A DNA stretch of 64,000 nt from Streptomyces fungicidicus (GCF_003665435.1 NZ_CP023407.1:2852001-2916000), one strand, 5' to 3'. Positions 9,836 to 20,257 are shown, numbered from the stretch's first letter. Numbers and translations: made by a program. The notes: generated from the letters alone by a model not told the origin.

Positions 9836-10925
9836 GCTGCGCGGCCCGGAGGTCCAGGCCAAGGCGCTGGACGCGCGGGCCCTGGCCGCCCTCGCCGCCA
9901 ACCCGGGCTGCAGACGGCGCGCGATCCTCGACGGCGCCGGGGTGGACAAGGCGGTGCTGGCGGACGCGCTGGGCTCCCCCTCGGTCTTCGGCCAGTCCCA
10001 GTTCGCGTTCGTACGGGGCAACGCGTTCGAGGCGAAGGTCAAGGCGGACGGCGGTACGGAGCTGCTGCGCCTCGCCCACGAGAAGCTGGACCGCGCGGCC
10101 GAACCGCCCGCCGGCGCGCACGTGCCCGACCTCACCGCGCAGGGCCCGCACGGCCGCACGGCGCGTACGGAGCTGGCGCTGCGCGAGGCCACCGAGGCGG
10201 CCGGCGCCTGGACGCTGCTCGACCACCCCATGCTCGCCCTGGACGTCGCCGGCTCCCCCGCGTTCCTGGAGCCGGACGCGGTGGTGGTGCACCCCGACGG
10301 CAGCTGGACGGTCGTGGAGATCAAGTCGTTCCCGATGCTGGACGGCGCCGCGGACCCCGCGAAGGTCGGCGCGGCGGCACGCCAGTCGGCGGTGTACGTG
10401 CTGGCCCTGGAGCAGGTCGCCGCGCGGCTGGAGTCCGCCCCGCGGGTGCGGCACCGGATCCTGCTGGTGTGCCCGAAGGACTTCTCCAACCTGCCCACCG
10501 CGTCCGCCGTGGACGTGCGCAAGCAGCGCGCGGTGACCGCCCGCCAGCTGGCCCGGCTCACCCGGATCGAGGAGATCGCCGACACCCTCCCGGAGGGCAC
10601 CTGCTTCTCCCCCGAGCTGCCGGCCGAGCGGCTGACGGAGGCCGTCGAGTCGGTCCCGGCCAGTTACGCGCCGGAGTGCCTGTCCGCGTGCGAGCTGGCC
10701 TTCCACTGCCGGGACCGCTCCCGCGCGGAGGGCGCGGTGACCCGGCTGGGCCGTCCGGTCCGGGCGGAGCTGGGCGGCCTGACGACGGTCGGGGACGTGC
10801 TGGCGGCGGCCCGCGGCGAGGCCGGCGACCCGGACGACCCCGCGGTGGCGGCACTGCGGCGCGCGGCGGCCCTGCGCGCCGAGGCGCTGGCGACGGCCGC
10901 CCCGGAGGTGGCCCCTTGTCCCTGA
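9726..10925 (+). CDS. Fe-S PD-(D/E)XK nuclease (RecB/Dna2/Cas4-like)
   Basis: A 399-residue protein with the nuclease core D184-x13-E198-x-K200 (LEPDAVVVHPDGS then VVEIKSF). Four cysteines match the iron-sulfur staple of AddB, Dna2 and Cas4 nucleases: C62 at the N-terminal side and C318, C322 and C328 at the C-terminal side (ECLSACELAFHC). It is the first gene of a three-gene operon and overlaps the next gene by 10 bases. The GTG at 9726 is chosen; it overlaps the PAP2 gene, and a start at 9696 is possible. With the SF1 helicase at 12514 it suggests DNA end or flap processing. The nuclease fold is well supported; the biological role is inferred. Confidence 0.85.
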   Translation: MSDFHGSGTPSHGTEQGPNRVPPPRTREKALRQRLAELRGPEVQAKALDARALAALAANPGCRRRAILDGAGVDKAVLADALGSPSVFGQSQFAFVRGNAFEAKVKADGGTELLRLAHEKLDRAAEPPAGAHVPDLTAQGPHGRTARTELALREATEAAGAWTLLDHPMLALDVAGSPAFLEPDAVVVHPDGSWTVVEIKSFPMLDGAADPAKVGAAARQSAVYVLALEQVAARLESAPRVRHRILLVCPKDFSNLPTASAVDVRKQRAVTARQLARLTRIEEIADTLPEGTCFSPELPAERLTEAVESVPASYAPECLSACELAFHCRDRSRAEGAVTRLGRPVRAELGGLTTVGDVLAAARGEAGDPDDPAVAALRRAAALRAEALATAAPEVAPCP

Positions 10926-12517
10926 TCGCCACCCTCGCCCGCCTCGAGGCCGTCAGCACCGGCCGCGCCCAGCCCGCCGCCACCGTCCGCCACCGGCACC
11001 TCTCCGAGCGGCCCCTCGTCTTCGTGCCGCTGATCACAGCCGGTGAGGCGGGCGCCCCGCTCGGCGCGCTGGTGGGCACCGACCGGGACGCGCCCCGGCT
11101 GCTGGCCGTGCCGCAGCCGCGCGACCGCGATCTGCGGTTCGCGTTCCTGGCCGAGCTGGCCGACGTGGTGCTGCCGTACCTCGACGGTTTCGCGGACGCC
11201 GTGGAGGCCGCCGAGCGCTCCGAGACCGACCCGGAGACCGGCAAGCGGGTCAAGGTCGAGGTCGAGCTGTGCGCGGACGCGCCCCAGCTGATCGTGCCGA
11301 GCCGGGCCGGCGTCGACCTGGTCAGGCTGCTCGGGCGGTCCACCCGGTTCCGGCGCACGGCGGAGCAGGATCCGGAGGCGCCGTTCCCCGCGCCGCCCCG
11401 GGTGCCGCTGCTCGGGCGGTGGCTGACGCACTTCGGGGAGCGGGCCCGGGTGCCCGGCTCCTCGCTGCTGCTGGCCATGAGCGATGTGCTGGCCCGGCAC
11501 TGGGCGACCGGGCAGTCCTCCCTGGAGGACCAGCACCTGGGGGCGCTGCTCGCCTGGATCGACCCGCCCGGGGGCCGCTCCGGCGCGCAGGCCGCGCGGG
11601 AGGCCGAACTGGCGCGGGACGCCGACGGCCAGTTGGTGTGCCCGCCCGCGGGCCCGGCGACGGACCCGGCGTTCGACAACAAGCTGCTCGCCCCGGCGAT
11701 CGAGCGCTACGACCGTGCCCGTACGGCGTTCGCCGCCGCGGAGGACGGTCTGGAGGCCGACGACCGCCTGGGCGCCCTGACCGCGGCCGAGCGGGAGATC
11801 CGCGCGCTGGTGGAGAGCCGTACCCGGCCCACCTGGGACGCGGTGTGGCGGGGCCTGGACCTGCTGGCGGAGCTGCCGGAAGGTGCGCGGGTCGAGGAGC
11901 GGTGGACGCGTGACCGCTGGTCGTTCACCGGTCACCGGGACCGCGTCCTGGCGGGCGAGCCGCCGCAGCCGCGCCGCGACGACGCGGTCACGGCGGCGAA
12001 CAAGCTCGCCACCCGCGAGCGGGAGCAGGCCCGGCTGGAGGCGCAGGAGGCGCTCGACGACCCGCTGGTGATGGCGGCCCGGCGGCTGTCCGGGGAGGCG
12101 TTCGCGGGCGAGGTGGTCGACGTGGTGATGGCGTACAGCGAGAGCAAGCGCCCGGGCCCCCGCCCGCTGGTCACCGTCCGCACGGACGACCGCCCGCACC
12201 TCGGCGAACGGGCCAGGGCTTACCGCTCGCTGGGCGGGAAGCCGCAGACCGCGGAGTTCGTCGGCTACGAGGCGGGACCGGAGGGCGGCCTGCTGGTCCT
12301 CCGGGTGCTGGACAAGATGGGCCGGGGCAAGGAGCCGGAGGAGGGGTCGGTCCCGGAGAAGGGCGACCGCCTCTGCTTCACGCTGTTCGAGCACGAACCG
12401 CGCGGCGGGGCGAAACTGCCCGACCCGGAGGAAACGCCGTGGACCCATGGCGGCCCGCCCGGCGAGGAGGCCGTACCGGAGCCCGCCGACCCGGTGACCG
12501 AGGAGGACGTACTGTGA
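10916..12517 (+). CDS. Conserved protein between nuclease and helicase, unknown function
   Basis: A 533-residue protein I do not recognise. It starts at TTG 10916 behind GGAGGTGG and overlaps the end of the nuclease gene; it ends 4 bases into the helicase gene. Residues 20-140 form an alpha/beta region with repeated Leu/Pro-rich strands. A charged helical part follows (about 255-400, rich in Arg/Glu/Ala). The C-terminal segment, about 420-510 (PLVTVRTDDRPHLGERAR through LVLRVLDKMGRG), resembles a small beta-barrel. The coupling on both sides says it works in a fixed complex with the nuclease and helicase, perhaps as the scaffold or DNA-binding part that Dna2 carries in one chain. That role is inference. 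Confidence 0.7.
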   Translation: MSLIATLARLEAVSTGRAQPAATVRHRHLSERPLVFVPLITAGEAGAPLGALVGTDRDAPRLLAVPQPRDRDLRFAFLAELADVVLPYLDGFADAVEAAERSETDPETGKRVKVEVELCADAPQLIVPSRAGVDLVRLLGRSTRFRRTAEQDPEAPFPAPPRVPLLGRWLTHFGERARVPGSSLLLAMSDVLARHWATGQSSLEDQHLGALLAWIDPPGGRSGAQAAREAELARDADGQLVCPPAGPATDPAFDNKLLAPAIERYDRARTAFAAAEDGLEADDRLGALTAAEREIRALVESRTRPTWDAVWRGLDLLAELPEGARVEERWTRDRWSFTGHRDRVLAGEPPQPRRDDAVTAANKLATREREQARLEAQEALDDPLVMAARRLSGEAFAGEVVDVVMAYSESKRPGPRPLVTVRTDDRPHLGERARAYRSLGGKPQTAEFVGYEAGPEGGLLVLRVLDKMGRGKEPEEGSVPEKGDRLCFTLFEHEPRGGAKLPDPEETPWTHGGPPGEEAVPEPADPVTEEDVL

Positions 12518-13863
12518 CCGCGCCCGCCCAGCAGGCCGTGTTCGACCCGGGTGCGGCGGCCGGCCGCGCCACGGACGCGATCCTCCGCGACACGCTGCGC
12601 GGCTCGGCGCGCGGGGTCGTCGTCGACTCCCCGCCCGGCGCCGGCAAGTCCACGCTGGTGGTGCGGGCGGCGCTGGAGCTGGCGGAGGCGGGCCGCCCCC
12701 TGATGGTGGTGGCGCAGACCAACGCGCAGGTGGACGACCTGGTCCTGCGCCTCGCCGAGAAGAACCCCGGCATGCCGGTCGGCCGGCTGCACAGCAGCGA
12801 CACCGACCCCTACGACAAGGCGCTCGACGCGCTGGACACCGTGCGCAAGTCGGCGAAGGCCGCCGACCTCGCCGGCCTGCCCGTCGTGATCTCCACGGCG
12901 GCGAAGTGGGCGCACGTCAAGGGCGTCGAACCGTGGGAGCACGCGATCGTCGACGAGGCGTACCAGATGCGCTCGGACGCGCTGCTCGCCGTGGCGGGAC
13001 TGTTCGAGCGGGCCCTGTTCGTCGGCGACCCCGGCCAGCTGGACCCCTTCTCCATCGTGGGCGGCGAACAGTGGGCGGGCCTGTCGTACGACCCGTCCGC
13101 CTCGGCCGTGACGACCCTGCTCGCCCACAACCCGGACCTGCCGCAGCACCGTCTCCCGGTGTCCTGGCGCCTCCCCGCGTCGGCGGCCCCCCTGGTGTCC
13201 GACGCCTTCTACCCGTACACCCCGTTCCGCAGCGGCACGGACCACGACGACCGCCGGCTCTCCTTCGGCGTCCCGTCGGACGGCTCGGGCCCGGACCGGG
13301 TGATCGACGAGGCGGCGGAGTCCGGCTGGGGCCTGCTGGAACTCCCCGCCCGGCACACCCCGCGCACGGACCCGGAGGCGATCCGCGCGGTGGCCCTGGT
13401 CGTCCGCCGCCTCCTGGACCGGACCGGCACGTCGACCTCCGAACGCTCCCCGGATCCCGCCCCCCTCACCGCCGACCGCATCGCGGTGGGCACCGCCCAC
13501 CGCGACCAGGCCGCCGCCGTGCGGGCGGCGCTCACCGAACTGGGCGTCACGGACGTCACCGTCGACACGGCCAACCGCCTCCAGGGCCGCGAGTACGACG
13601 TCACCGTCGTCCTGCACCCCCTCTCCGGCCGCCCCGACGCCACCGCCTTCCACCTGGAGACGGGCCGTCTGTGCGTCCTGGCCTCCCGCCACCGCCACGC
13701 CTGCATCGTGGTCTGCCGCGAGGGGGTGACCGACCTGCTGGACGACTACCCGTCCACGGAACCGGTCCAGTTGGGCACGCTCGTCAAGTTCCCGGACGGC
13801 TGGGAGGCCAACCACGCGGTCCTCTCCCACCTCACCGAACACCGCGTGCCCTGGCGACCCTGA
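12514..13863 (+). CDS. SF1 (UvrD/Dna2/Upf1-like) DNA helicase
   Basis: A 449-residue helicase. Walker A DSPPGAGKST lies at residues 38-47, motif Ia is VVAQTNAQVDDLV, motif II is DEAYQ, motif III is GDPGQLDPF, motif V is VDTANRLQGREYDVTVV and motif VI is LASRHRHACIVV. The spacing and the Q-rich motif II fit superfamily 1B (Dna2/Upf1/IGHMBP2 type) better than UvrD. It is compact and lacks long insertions. Start GTG 12514 follows AGGAGG and overlaps the upstream stop as GTGA. It is the third gene of the coupled nuclease/unknown/helicase operon. Confidence 0.88.
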   Translation: MTAPAQQAVFDPGAAAGRATDAILRDTLRGSARGVVVDSPPGAGKSTLVVRAALELAEAGRPLMVVAQTNAQVDDLVLRLAEKNPGMPVGRLHSSDTDPYDKALDALDTVRKSAKAADLAGLPVVISTAAKWAHVKGVEPWEHAIVDEAYQMRSDALLAVAGLFERALFVGDPGQLDPFSIVGGEQWAGLSYDPSASAVTTLLAHNPDLPQHRLPVSWRLPASAAPLVSDAFYPYTPFRSGTDHDDRRLSFGVPSDGSGPDRVIDEAAESGWGLLELPARHTPRTDPEAIRAVALVVRRLLDRTGTSTSERSPDPAPLTADRIAVGTAHRDQAAAVRAALTELGVTDVTVDTANRLQGREYDVTVVLHPLSGRPDATAFHLETGRLCVLASRHRHACIVVCREGVTDLLDDYPSTEPVQLGTLVKFPDGWEANHAVLSHLTEHRVPWRP

Positions 13864-14046
13864 CACCCCCCGGCTCCCCTTCGCCCCCGCACCCGTAGCG
13901 GGCCGCGCGCATACAGGTCCGTCGGCTGGGAAGCCATTCACGCGGTGCCCGGGGGCCGAGCCCCGGGGGCCCCTTGCGGGGGCGCGGGACAATGGACGGT
14001 GGCCCGCGTTCCTGGGGGTCGACCACGACGTACGAATGGAGAAGTC

Positions 14047-14415
14047 ATGGCGGAGCACACGCCGCGCCGGGAGCAGCCGCGGCTACGCCCCGCGCCCCTG
14101 CTGTTCGAGCCCGCGGAGGCGGCCTCGGATCCCGAGCACTTCTTCGACCTGGAGTCGATCGAGGATCCGCGTGCGCTCCTTGAGCGGGCGACCGAGCTGA
14201 CGCTCGCGTTCCGTGCCGCGGCGGACCGGGCGACGGAGTTCCAGGCGGTGGCGGCGGCCCAGCTGGCCGACCCGCGCCGCTTCGACCGGCTGACGCCGGC
14301 GGACATCGCCGAGCGCGCCGAGTGGACCGAGGACTACGCGAAGAAGATGGTCGAGTTCGGCCGGGACCTGATGCGGGGCGGCGAGGGCGGCCCCGGGCAC
14401 GCCGATCCCGTGTAG
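14047..14415 (+). CDS. Small conserved hypothetical protein
   Basis: A 122-residue acidic, mostly helical cytoplasmic protein. A non-conserved basic start (MAEHTPRREQPRLR) is followed by a helical region around FFDLESIEDPRALLERATEL and a second helix pair ending EDYAKKMVEFGRDLM. There is no signal peptide, membrane segment or enzymatic motif. The ATG at 14047 follows a GAGAAG site. It stands alone on the plus strand after a 183-base gap that holds a GC-rich hairpin (GCCCGGGGGCCGAGCCCCGG, near 13946). Function unknown. Confidence 0.7.
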   Translation: MAEHTPRREQPRLRPAPLLFEPAEAASDPEHFFDLESIEDPRALLERATELTLAFRAAADRATEFQAVAAAQLADPRRFDRLTPADIAERAEWTEDYAKKMVEFGRDLMRGGEGGPGHADPV

Positions 14416-14544
14416 GCGGCACGACCCGGACGGGCGCGCGTGCGCATATGCCGAGCGGGCAAGATACCCCCTTTTCCACCCGCGCGTCCTCGATTCCGGC
14501 AACTCTGCGGAACCGTTCCCTCACCAACGGTAGACCTGTCCGTC

Positions 14545-15129
14545 ATGAGCAGCCCACGGAACGCCTCCGACGTCAGCGGCGTCACCCCCGACGGTGCCGC
14601 CTGGCTCGCCTCGGCGGGCAGGTATCCGCGCAGCGCGCTCTCGCACTGGCGGGAGCGGCCGGAGGCCCCGGTGGTGCTGCCCTGCGGCGTGGTCTTCGAC
14701 GTGGTGAGCGCGCCCGCGGTCTTCGGGCGGCGGATGCTGGACCGGATGTGGGGCGAGGGCCCGGGATCGGGTCCGGTGGCGGAGTTCCGGGGGCGGATGC
14801 TGCTGTTCGCCGCGCCCGGCACCGCCCAGCGGCTCCCCGCCCTCATGGAGTGGGAGGAGTGGGGCGCGCACGGCGCGGACGCGGCGCGCACGGACGGTGT
14901 CCCGCCGCTGCTGTGCCACGGCACCGGCGACGCGGTGACCGTGCCCGCGCCGACCGGCCGCTCCGGGTCCCGCTGGCTGGTCGCCCCGGACACCCGTCAT
15001 CCCTGGCTGCCGGGCCCGGAGGTGCTGCTGTGGGCGGCCGTACGGGCGGCCCGCGCGGCCGTGCGGATATCGATTTTTCCTCCCGCCGATCGTGGTGCTA
15101 ATGTCTACGACGTCAGCAGGCGCCGCTAG
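14545..15129 (+). CDS. Primase-like conserved protein overlapping tRNA-Lys
   Basis: A 194-residue protein of the same general type as the one at 5973. The pattern is PVVLPCGVVFDVVSAPAVFG, then GRMLLFAAPGTAQRLPALM followed by EWEEWG, then GDAVTVPAPTG and WLVAPD. This resembles the N-terminal part of bifunctional primase/polymerase proteins, but the metal-binding residues of a working polymerase are not evident. The ATG at 14545 is chosen. The reading frame runs into the tRNA-Lys gene and uses the TAG of its D-arm side (15127-15129) as stop, so the last residues come from tRNA sequence. Function unknown. Confidence 0.65.
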   Translation: MSSPRNASDVSGVTPDGAAWLASAGRYPRSALSHWRERPEAPVVLPCGVVFDVVSAPAVFGRRMLDRMWGEGPGSGPVAEFRGRMLLFAAPGTAQRLPALMEWEEWGAHGADAARTDGVPPLLCHGTGDAVTVPAPTGRSGSRWLVAPDTRHPWLPGPEVLLWAAVRAARAAVRISIFPPADRGANVYDVSRRR

Positions 15130-15193
15130 CTCAGTTGGTTAGAGCAGCTGACTCTTAATCAGCGGGTCCGGGGTTCGAGTCCCTGGCGGCGCA
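15120..15193 (+). tRNA. tRNA-Lys (CTT), copy 1
   Basis: A 74-base cloverleaf. The acceptor stem GCGCCGC/GCGGCGC is perfect and the anticodon arm GCTGA-CTCTTAA-TCAGC presents CTT. The T arm is CGGGG-TTCGAGT-CCCTG and the discriminator is A. CCA is not encoded. The sequence is identical to the copies at 28319 and 31995. Confidence 0.97.
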
Positions 15194-15203
15194 CAGACAC
15201 GGT

Positions 15204-15233
15204 GAAGGCCCCTCGCGCGAGCGGGGGGCCTTC
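15204..15233 (+). terminator. Terminator after tRNA-Lys copy 1
   Basis: GAAGGCCCC and GGGGCCTTC form a strong stem 10 bases after the tRNA. There is no clear T run. It also lies beyond the end of the convergent protease gene and may serve both. Confidence 0.7.
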
Positions 15234-15248
15234 GTCGTACCCGGGCGC

Positions 15249-16586
15249 TCACCCCGTGGTGATCCGTACCGTCCAGGCCCCCGACGCCGTACGCCCCTCC
15301 ACCTCCACCCGTACGGACTCCCCGGGCACGGTGAAGCTCTCGCCGGGGGCCACCGGCGCGTCGGCGAGCGGCGGATAGACGGAGTCCTCCCAGCAGGCCT
15401 CGGTGTGCGGGTGGGCGTCGACGACCTCGATGGGGCCGCGCCCGGACCGGGTGCCGCTGCTGACCCTGTACACCAGCACACCCTGCCGGCATGCCTTCGT
15501 GTCGTTGCCGACCTGCCCGCGGGCCTCGAAGGCGAGCACGCTGTCGGGGCCGGTGCGCACCACGGCGAGCTTGGTGCCCCGCCCCAGCCCGAAGGACGGC
15601 GCCCCGGCCGCGCCCGTCACCGGCGTCTTCGGCCCCGCGCCCAGCGGCTCCAGCGTCAGCCGCACCGGCCCGGCCTCCTGCACGCACCGCACCTGCCGGG
15701 GGTCCAGCCAGCCCAGCTTCCACTTGTGCCAGCCGAAGAGATCGGGGGCGAGGGCGAACTGGCTGCCCATCAGGTCCCAGTCGCCGACATGGGTGTCCCA
15801 GTCGCCCTTGCCGTCCACGGGCCGGTGGTAGAGGTCGGGCAGGTCGAAGACGTGTCCGGTCTCGTGGGCGAGGACTAGCTGGTCCGGGGGGTGGTTCTCG
15901 AACGCGGTGACGACCCGGCGGATGTCGGTGCCGTCGGCGCGCAGCGGGCGGTCCAGGTTGACGACCTTGGTGGCGTCGGAGTCCACGCCCGGGGCGTCCG
16001 GGTCGGCGACGAGGTAGACGATGTCGTAGCGCGAGAAGTCGACGTGCCGGTCGGTCACGGAGAGCGCGTCGCGCAGATAGGCGGCCCGGTGGGCGACGGT
16101 CCAGTCGCGCTGTATGGCGTACTCCGTGGAGGGGCGCGGCATCCGGAACCACTGCCGCACGGGGTGCGGGCGCAGGGTGAACCTGCCGTAGGAGGCCCGC
16201 TCGAAGAAGTCGCTGGTGGCGGGGAAGTGGTCGGCGGCGAGTTCGCCGGGCGTGGTCAGGGGGTGGGAGTCGGGGAAGGACAGGAACAGCATCACCGCGT
16301 TCAATCGGCGGGAGGGGCGCGGGTAGGCGGCGTTCCAGGTGTCCAGACCCTCGGAGTGGTGGGCGTCGGTGCGGGTGAGGGCGCAGGGCTCGGCGGAGAA
16401 GGGCTCGGTGGCGGAGGGGACGCTCACCATCGAGGTCGCGGCCAGCGCCGACATGGTGGTGCACATGGCGGCGGTGCTGCGCAGCCGGGGACGCACACCG
16501 GACGGCACACCCCGTACACCCGATCGGCTCAGTCGTTCCCGGAGGGCCGCACGGCCGAGTCCTCTCGGGATGAGCTGACGCCGCAC
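15249..16586 (-). CDS. M6-like secreted zinc metalloprotease
   Basis: A 445-residue protein. The zinc motif LAHETGHVFDLPDLY has the HExxH His pair and Glu plus a downstream Asp/His ligand candidate; this extended form is typical of immune-inhibitor A/M6-like peptidases. The motif WDLMGSQF, with the Met-turn, follows about 40 residues on. The C-terminal third is a beta-rich domain with single cysteines that could form disulfides. The N-terminus is long and basic, with a hydrophobic stretch MCTTMSALAATSMVSV that may be the real signal peptide start region. It is probably exported. The protease family is well supported; the start is uncertain. Confidence 0.82.
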   Translation of the reverse strand: MRRQLIPRGLGRAALRERLSRSGVRGVPSGVRPRLRSTAAMCTTMSALAATSMVSVPSATEPFSAEPCALTRTDAHHSEGLDTWNAAYPRPSRRLNAVMLFLSFPDSHPLTTPGELAADHFPATSDFFERASYGRFTLRPHPVRQWFRMPRPSTEYAIQRDWTVAHRAAYLRDALSVTDRHVDFSRYDIVYLVADPDAPGVDSDATKVVNLDRPLRADGTDIRRVVTAFENHPPDQLVLAHETGHVFDLPDLYHRPVDGKGDWDTHVGDWDLMGSQFALAPDLFGWHKWKLGWLDPRQVRCVQEAGPVRLTLEPLGAGPKTPVTGAAGAPSFGLGRGTKLAVVRTGPDSVLAFEARGQVGNDTKACRQGVLVYRVSSGTRSGRGPIEVVDAHPHTEACWEDSVYPPLADAPVAPGESFTVPGESVRVEVEGRTASGAWTVRITTG

Positions 16587-16928
16587 GGGGGACCTCCGGG
16601 TGACGGTTCACGGGACACCGCACCCAGATTGGGAGGATTTGTCGTACCGCGCCCTGTTCGGCTGCACCGGACGGGTGAGAAGGGAGGGCAACCGGGCGAC
16701 ACCGGCCAGGACCGGCACTCCGCGCACTCACGGAACGTCACAACTGGTCGGAGGCTCGCAGAAGGCGTCCGATCACGAGCAGAAACGATCGGGCAGAGAT
16801 GCGGATCCGCCCCGCGGACCGGACAGTGGCTGGAAGGCCCCGACGCGGGCCTCTATGATCGGCACACTTTCCTGAGACTCTTAGACTTTCTGCACGGACA
16901 GCGATCGAGTGCACTGCGGGAGCGAGCG
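16587..16928. other. Intergenic region between M6 protease and cdgA
   Basis: This 342-base divergent region holds no gene. The cdgA-proximal end has a TATGAT -10 box at 16854-16859. In S. coelicolor cdgA is repressed by BldD, but I could not find a clean copy of the BldD consensus here. The rest shows no repeat or strong hairpin. Confidence 0.5.
16831..16859 (+). promoter_or_regulatory. Putative cdgA promoter
   Basis: TATGAT (16854-16859) lies 17 bases after TGGAAG (16831-16836). The -35 is weak. Transcription would start near 16866, leaving about 63 bases of leader before the GTG at 16929. Confidence 0.4.
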
Positions 16929-18781
16929 GTGAGCGGAACGTCCGAAGGGCCGGCGCCCGCGACAGAACACGACCGGCCGATCGTCACAGAGAGTGAGATT
17001 TCCACGTCTCCCCGTACGGAAGCCCCGTCCCCGCCGCCCCCCTCGACCTCGACGTCGCCCCCGCCGTCCGCGTCGTACCGCTCGGTCTTCACGGCCGCGC
17101 CGCTCGCCATGGCCGTGGTCGACCGGGAGGGCATGGTGACCGGCGCCAACGCGGCCCTGGCCGCCCTGCTGGGCCACGACCAGGAGACCCTGACCGGCGC
17201 CGTCGCCGCCGACCTGGTGGACCTGGCCTCCGACGCCCGTACCTGGCACGCCTACCGGGAACTGCTGCGCGGCCGGCGGGCCAGGCTGCGCTGCACGCGC
17301 CGGCTGAAGCATCCCGAGGGGCACGCGCTGTGGGTGCGGGTGACGGTCTCCCCGCTGCCCGCCGACGACGGGGGCGTACTGCTGTCGGTCGCCGACATCA
17401 GCGACCGCCGGGAGCTCCGGGCCGAGCTGCGGCACGCACGGATGCACGACCCGGTGACCCGGCTGCCCAACCGCGCCCTGTTCTTCGAACGGCTGACGGC
17501 GGCGCTGGACGCGGAGTCGTACGAGGAGAGCGGCACCGGCCGGATCGGGCTGTGCTACCTCGACCTGGACGGGTTCAAGGCCGTCAACGACACCCTGGGC
17601 CACCGGGTGGGCGACCGGCTGCTGGCCGCCGTCGCCGAGCGGCTGACCCGCTGCGCCGAGGCGGCCGGACGGACCAGGACCGGCACCCCGCTGGTCGCCC
17701 GGCTCGGCGGGGACGAGTTCGCGCTGCTGGTCGAGGACTCCACCGGCACCGAACAGCTCGCCGACCTCGCCGAGTCCCTGCTCGACACCATCCAGGCGCC
17801 CTTCGACCTCTCCGGCCGGCGGCTGTCGGTCTCCGCGTCGATCGGGGTGGTCGAGCGGCACGCCGCCGGGACCACGCCCACCGCGCTGATGCAGGCCGCC
17901 GACACCACGCTGTACTGGGCGAAGGCGGACGGCAAGTCCCGCTGGACGCTGTTCGACCCGGAGCGCAACGCCTCCCGGGTGACCCGTCAGGCCCTCGCCT
18001 CCACGCTGCGCCCGGCCATCGACCGGGGCGAGTTCGCGCTGGAGTACCAGCCGCTGGTGGGCATGGAGGACGACCGGGTGCACGGGGTGGAGGCCCTGGT
18101 CCGCTGGCACCACCCGCGGTTCGGCACGCTGACGCCGAATCGGTTCATCTCACTGGCGGAGGAGGACGGCTCGATCGTGCCGCTCGGCCGCTGGGTGCTG
18201 CGCACCGCCTGCCGGCAGGCCCGCGACTGGCAGGTGGCGCACCCGGACGAGCCGCCGATCTTCGTCAGCGTGAACGTGGCGGTCCGTCAGGTCTGGGACT
18301 CCGACCTGGTGGCGGACGTCGCCGCCACCCTCGAGGAGACCGGTCTCGCGCCCCGGCTGCTCCAGCTGGAGCTGACCGAGTCGGCGGTGATGGGCTCGTC
18401 CGGCCGGCCCATCCAGGCCCTGAAGGCGCTCAGCGACATGGGCGTGCGCATCGCCATCGACGACTTCGGCACCGGCTACTCGAACCTGGCATACCTCAGC
18501 CGGCTGCCGGTGTCGGTGCTGAAGCTGGACGGCTCCTTCGTACGGGGCTTCCAGTACGAGGAGCGCGCCGCGGCCCCGCCGAACCCGGCCGACGAGGTGA
18601 TCGTCGAGGCGATGGTGCAGCTCGCCCACCGGCTCGGGCTGACGGTCACCGCGGAGTGCGTGGAGACGTCGGCGCAGGCCACCCGGCTGCGCCGGATCGG
18701 GTGCGACACCGGCCAGGGCTGGCTGTACTCCCGGCCGGTGTCGCCGGACCGCATCTCCGAGCTGCTGGGGACGCCCGGTGT

Positions 18782-18806
<25 letters not shown>
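16929..18806 (+). CDS. cdgA: c-di-GMP enzyme CdgA (PAS-GGDEF-EAL)
   Basis: A 625-residue soluble protein. A Pro/Ser-rich N-terminus (1-48) leads to a PAS domain (about 50-165), a GGDEF domain with intact GGDEF at 260-264, and an EAL domain with E388-A389-L390 in [12 protein letters not shown] and the later [13 protein letters not shown] motif. Both catalytic signatures are preserved, so synthesis and hydrolysis of c-di-GMP are both possible. The RxxD inhibitory site normally upstream of GGDEF is not seen. In S. coelicolor CdgA (SCO2817, recalled) is a BldD target that influences the switch to aerial growth. Start GTG 16929 follows GGGAG. Confidence 0.92.
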
Positions 18807-19882
<1,076 letters not shown>

Positions 19883-20257
19883 GGTGGGATGCCTCCTGTG
19901 GGGTGCGGCGGTCGCTGCGCGACGTAACAGGAGACAGTCCCCGCTTATTCCCGACCCGGGTCCGGCACGGAATCCCACGCGGAAGCGGGCGCCCCAACCG
20001 GGCACGGCCCCCCACGCGGGAGTGGGCGCGGGCGGGGGCAGAGAATCCGGCACCGGCACGGGTAGCGGGGCGGGGGGACGGGAGCCGAGCGCGACGAGGG
20101 CTCGGCTCCGACGCCGGCACGGGCGCCCTGACCTGACGCGGGAGCCAGGCCCCACGTGGGCGCGGAGCCGGGAGCCGGCATAGGCGGCCCGGCCGGGCGC
20201 GGAGCCGGGTGCGGGGTCGTGGGTGTGGGGTGGGGGTTGGGGTGGGGTATGATCATC
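19883..20257. other. GC-rich low-complexity intergenic stretch
   Basis: These 375 bases between the oxidoreductase start and the structured RNA hold no credible gene. They contain imperfect repeats of CGCGGAGCCGGG (near 20161 and 20199) and of CCCACGTGGGCGC-like blocks, then a G-rich run (about 20219-20247) ending in TATGAT (20248-20253). That box could be the -10 of the RNA. Confidence 0.5.

Noticed and set aside
9726..13863. Reading the nuclease-helicase operon as RecBCD or AddAB
   Set aside because: AddA and AddB are much larger, and the nuclease and helicase here are separate small chains with an unknown third protein.
12265..14058. A 597-codon minus-strand frame over the helicase
   Set aside because: Out-of-frame composition and no start site. 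The helicase frame carries all SF1 motifs.
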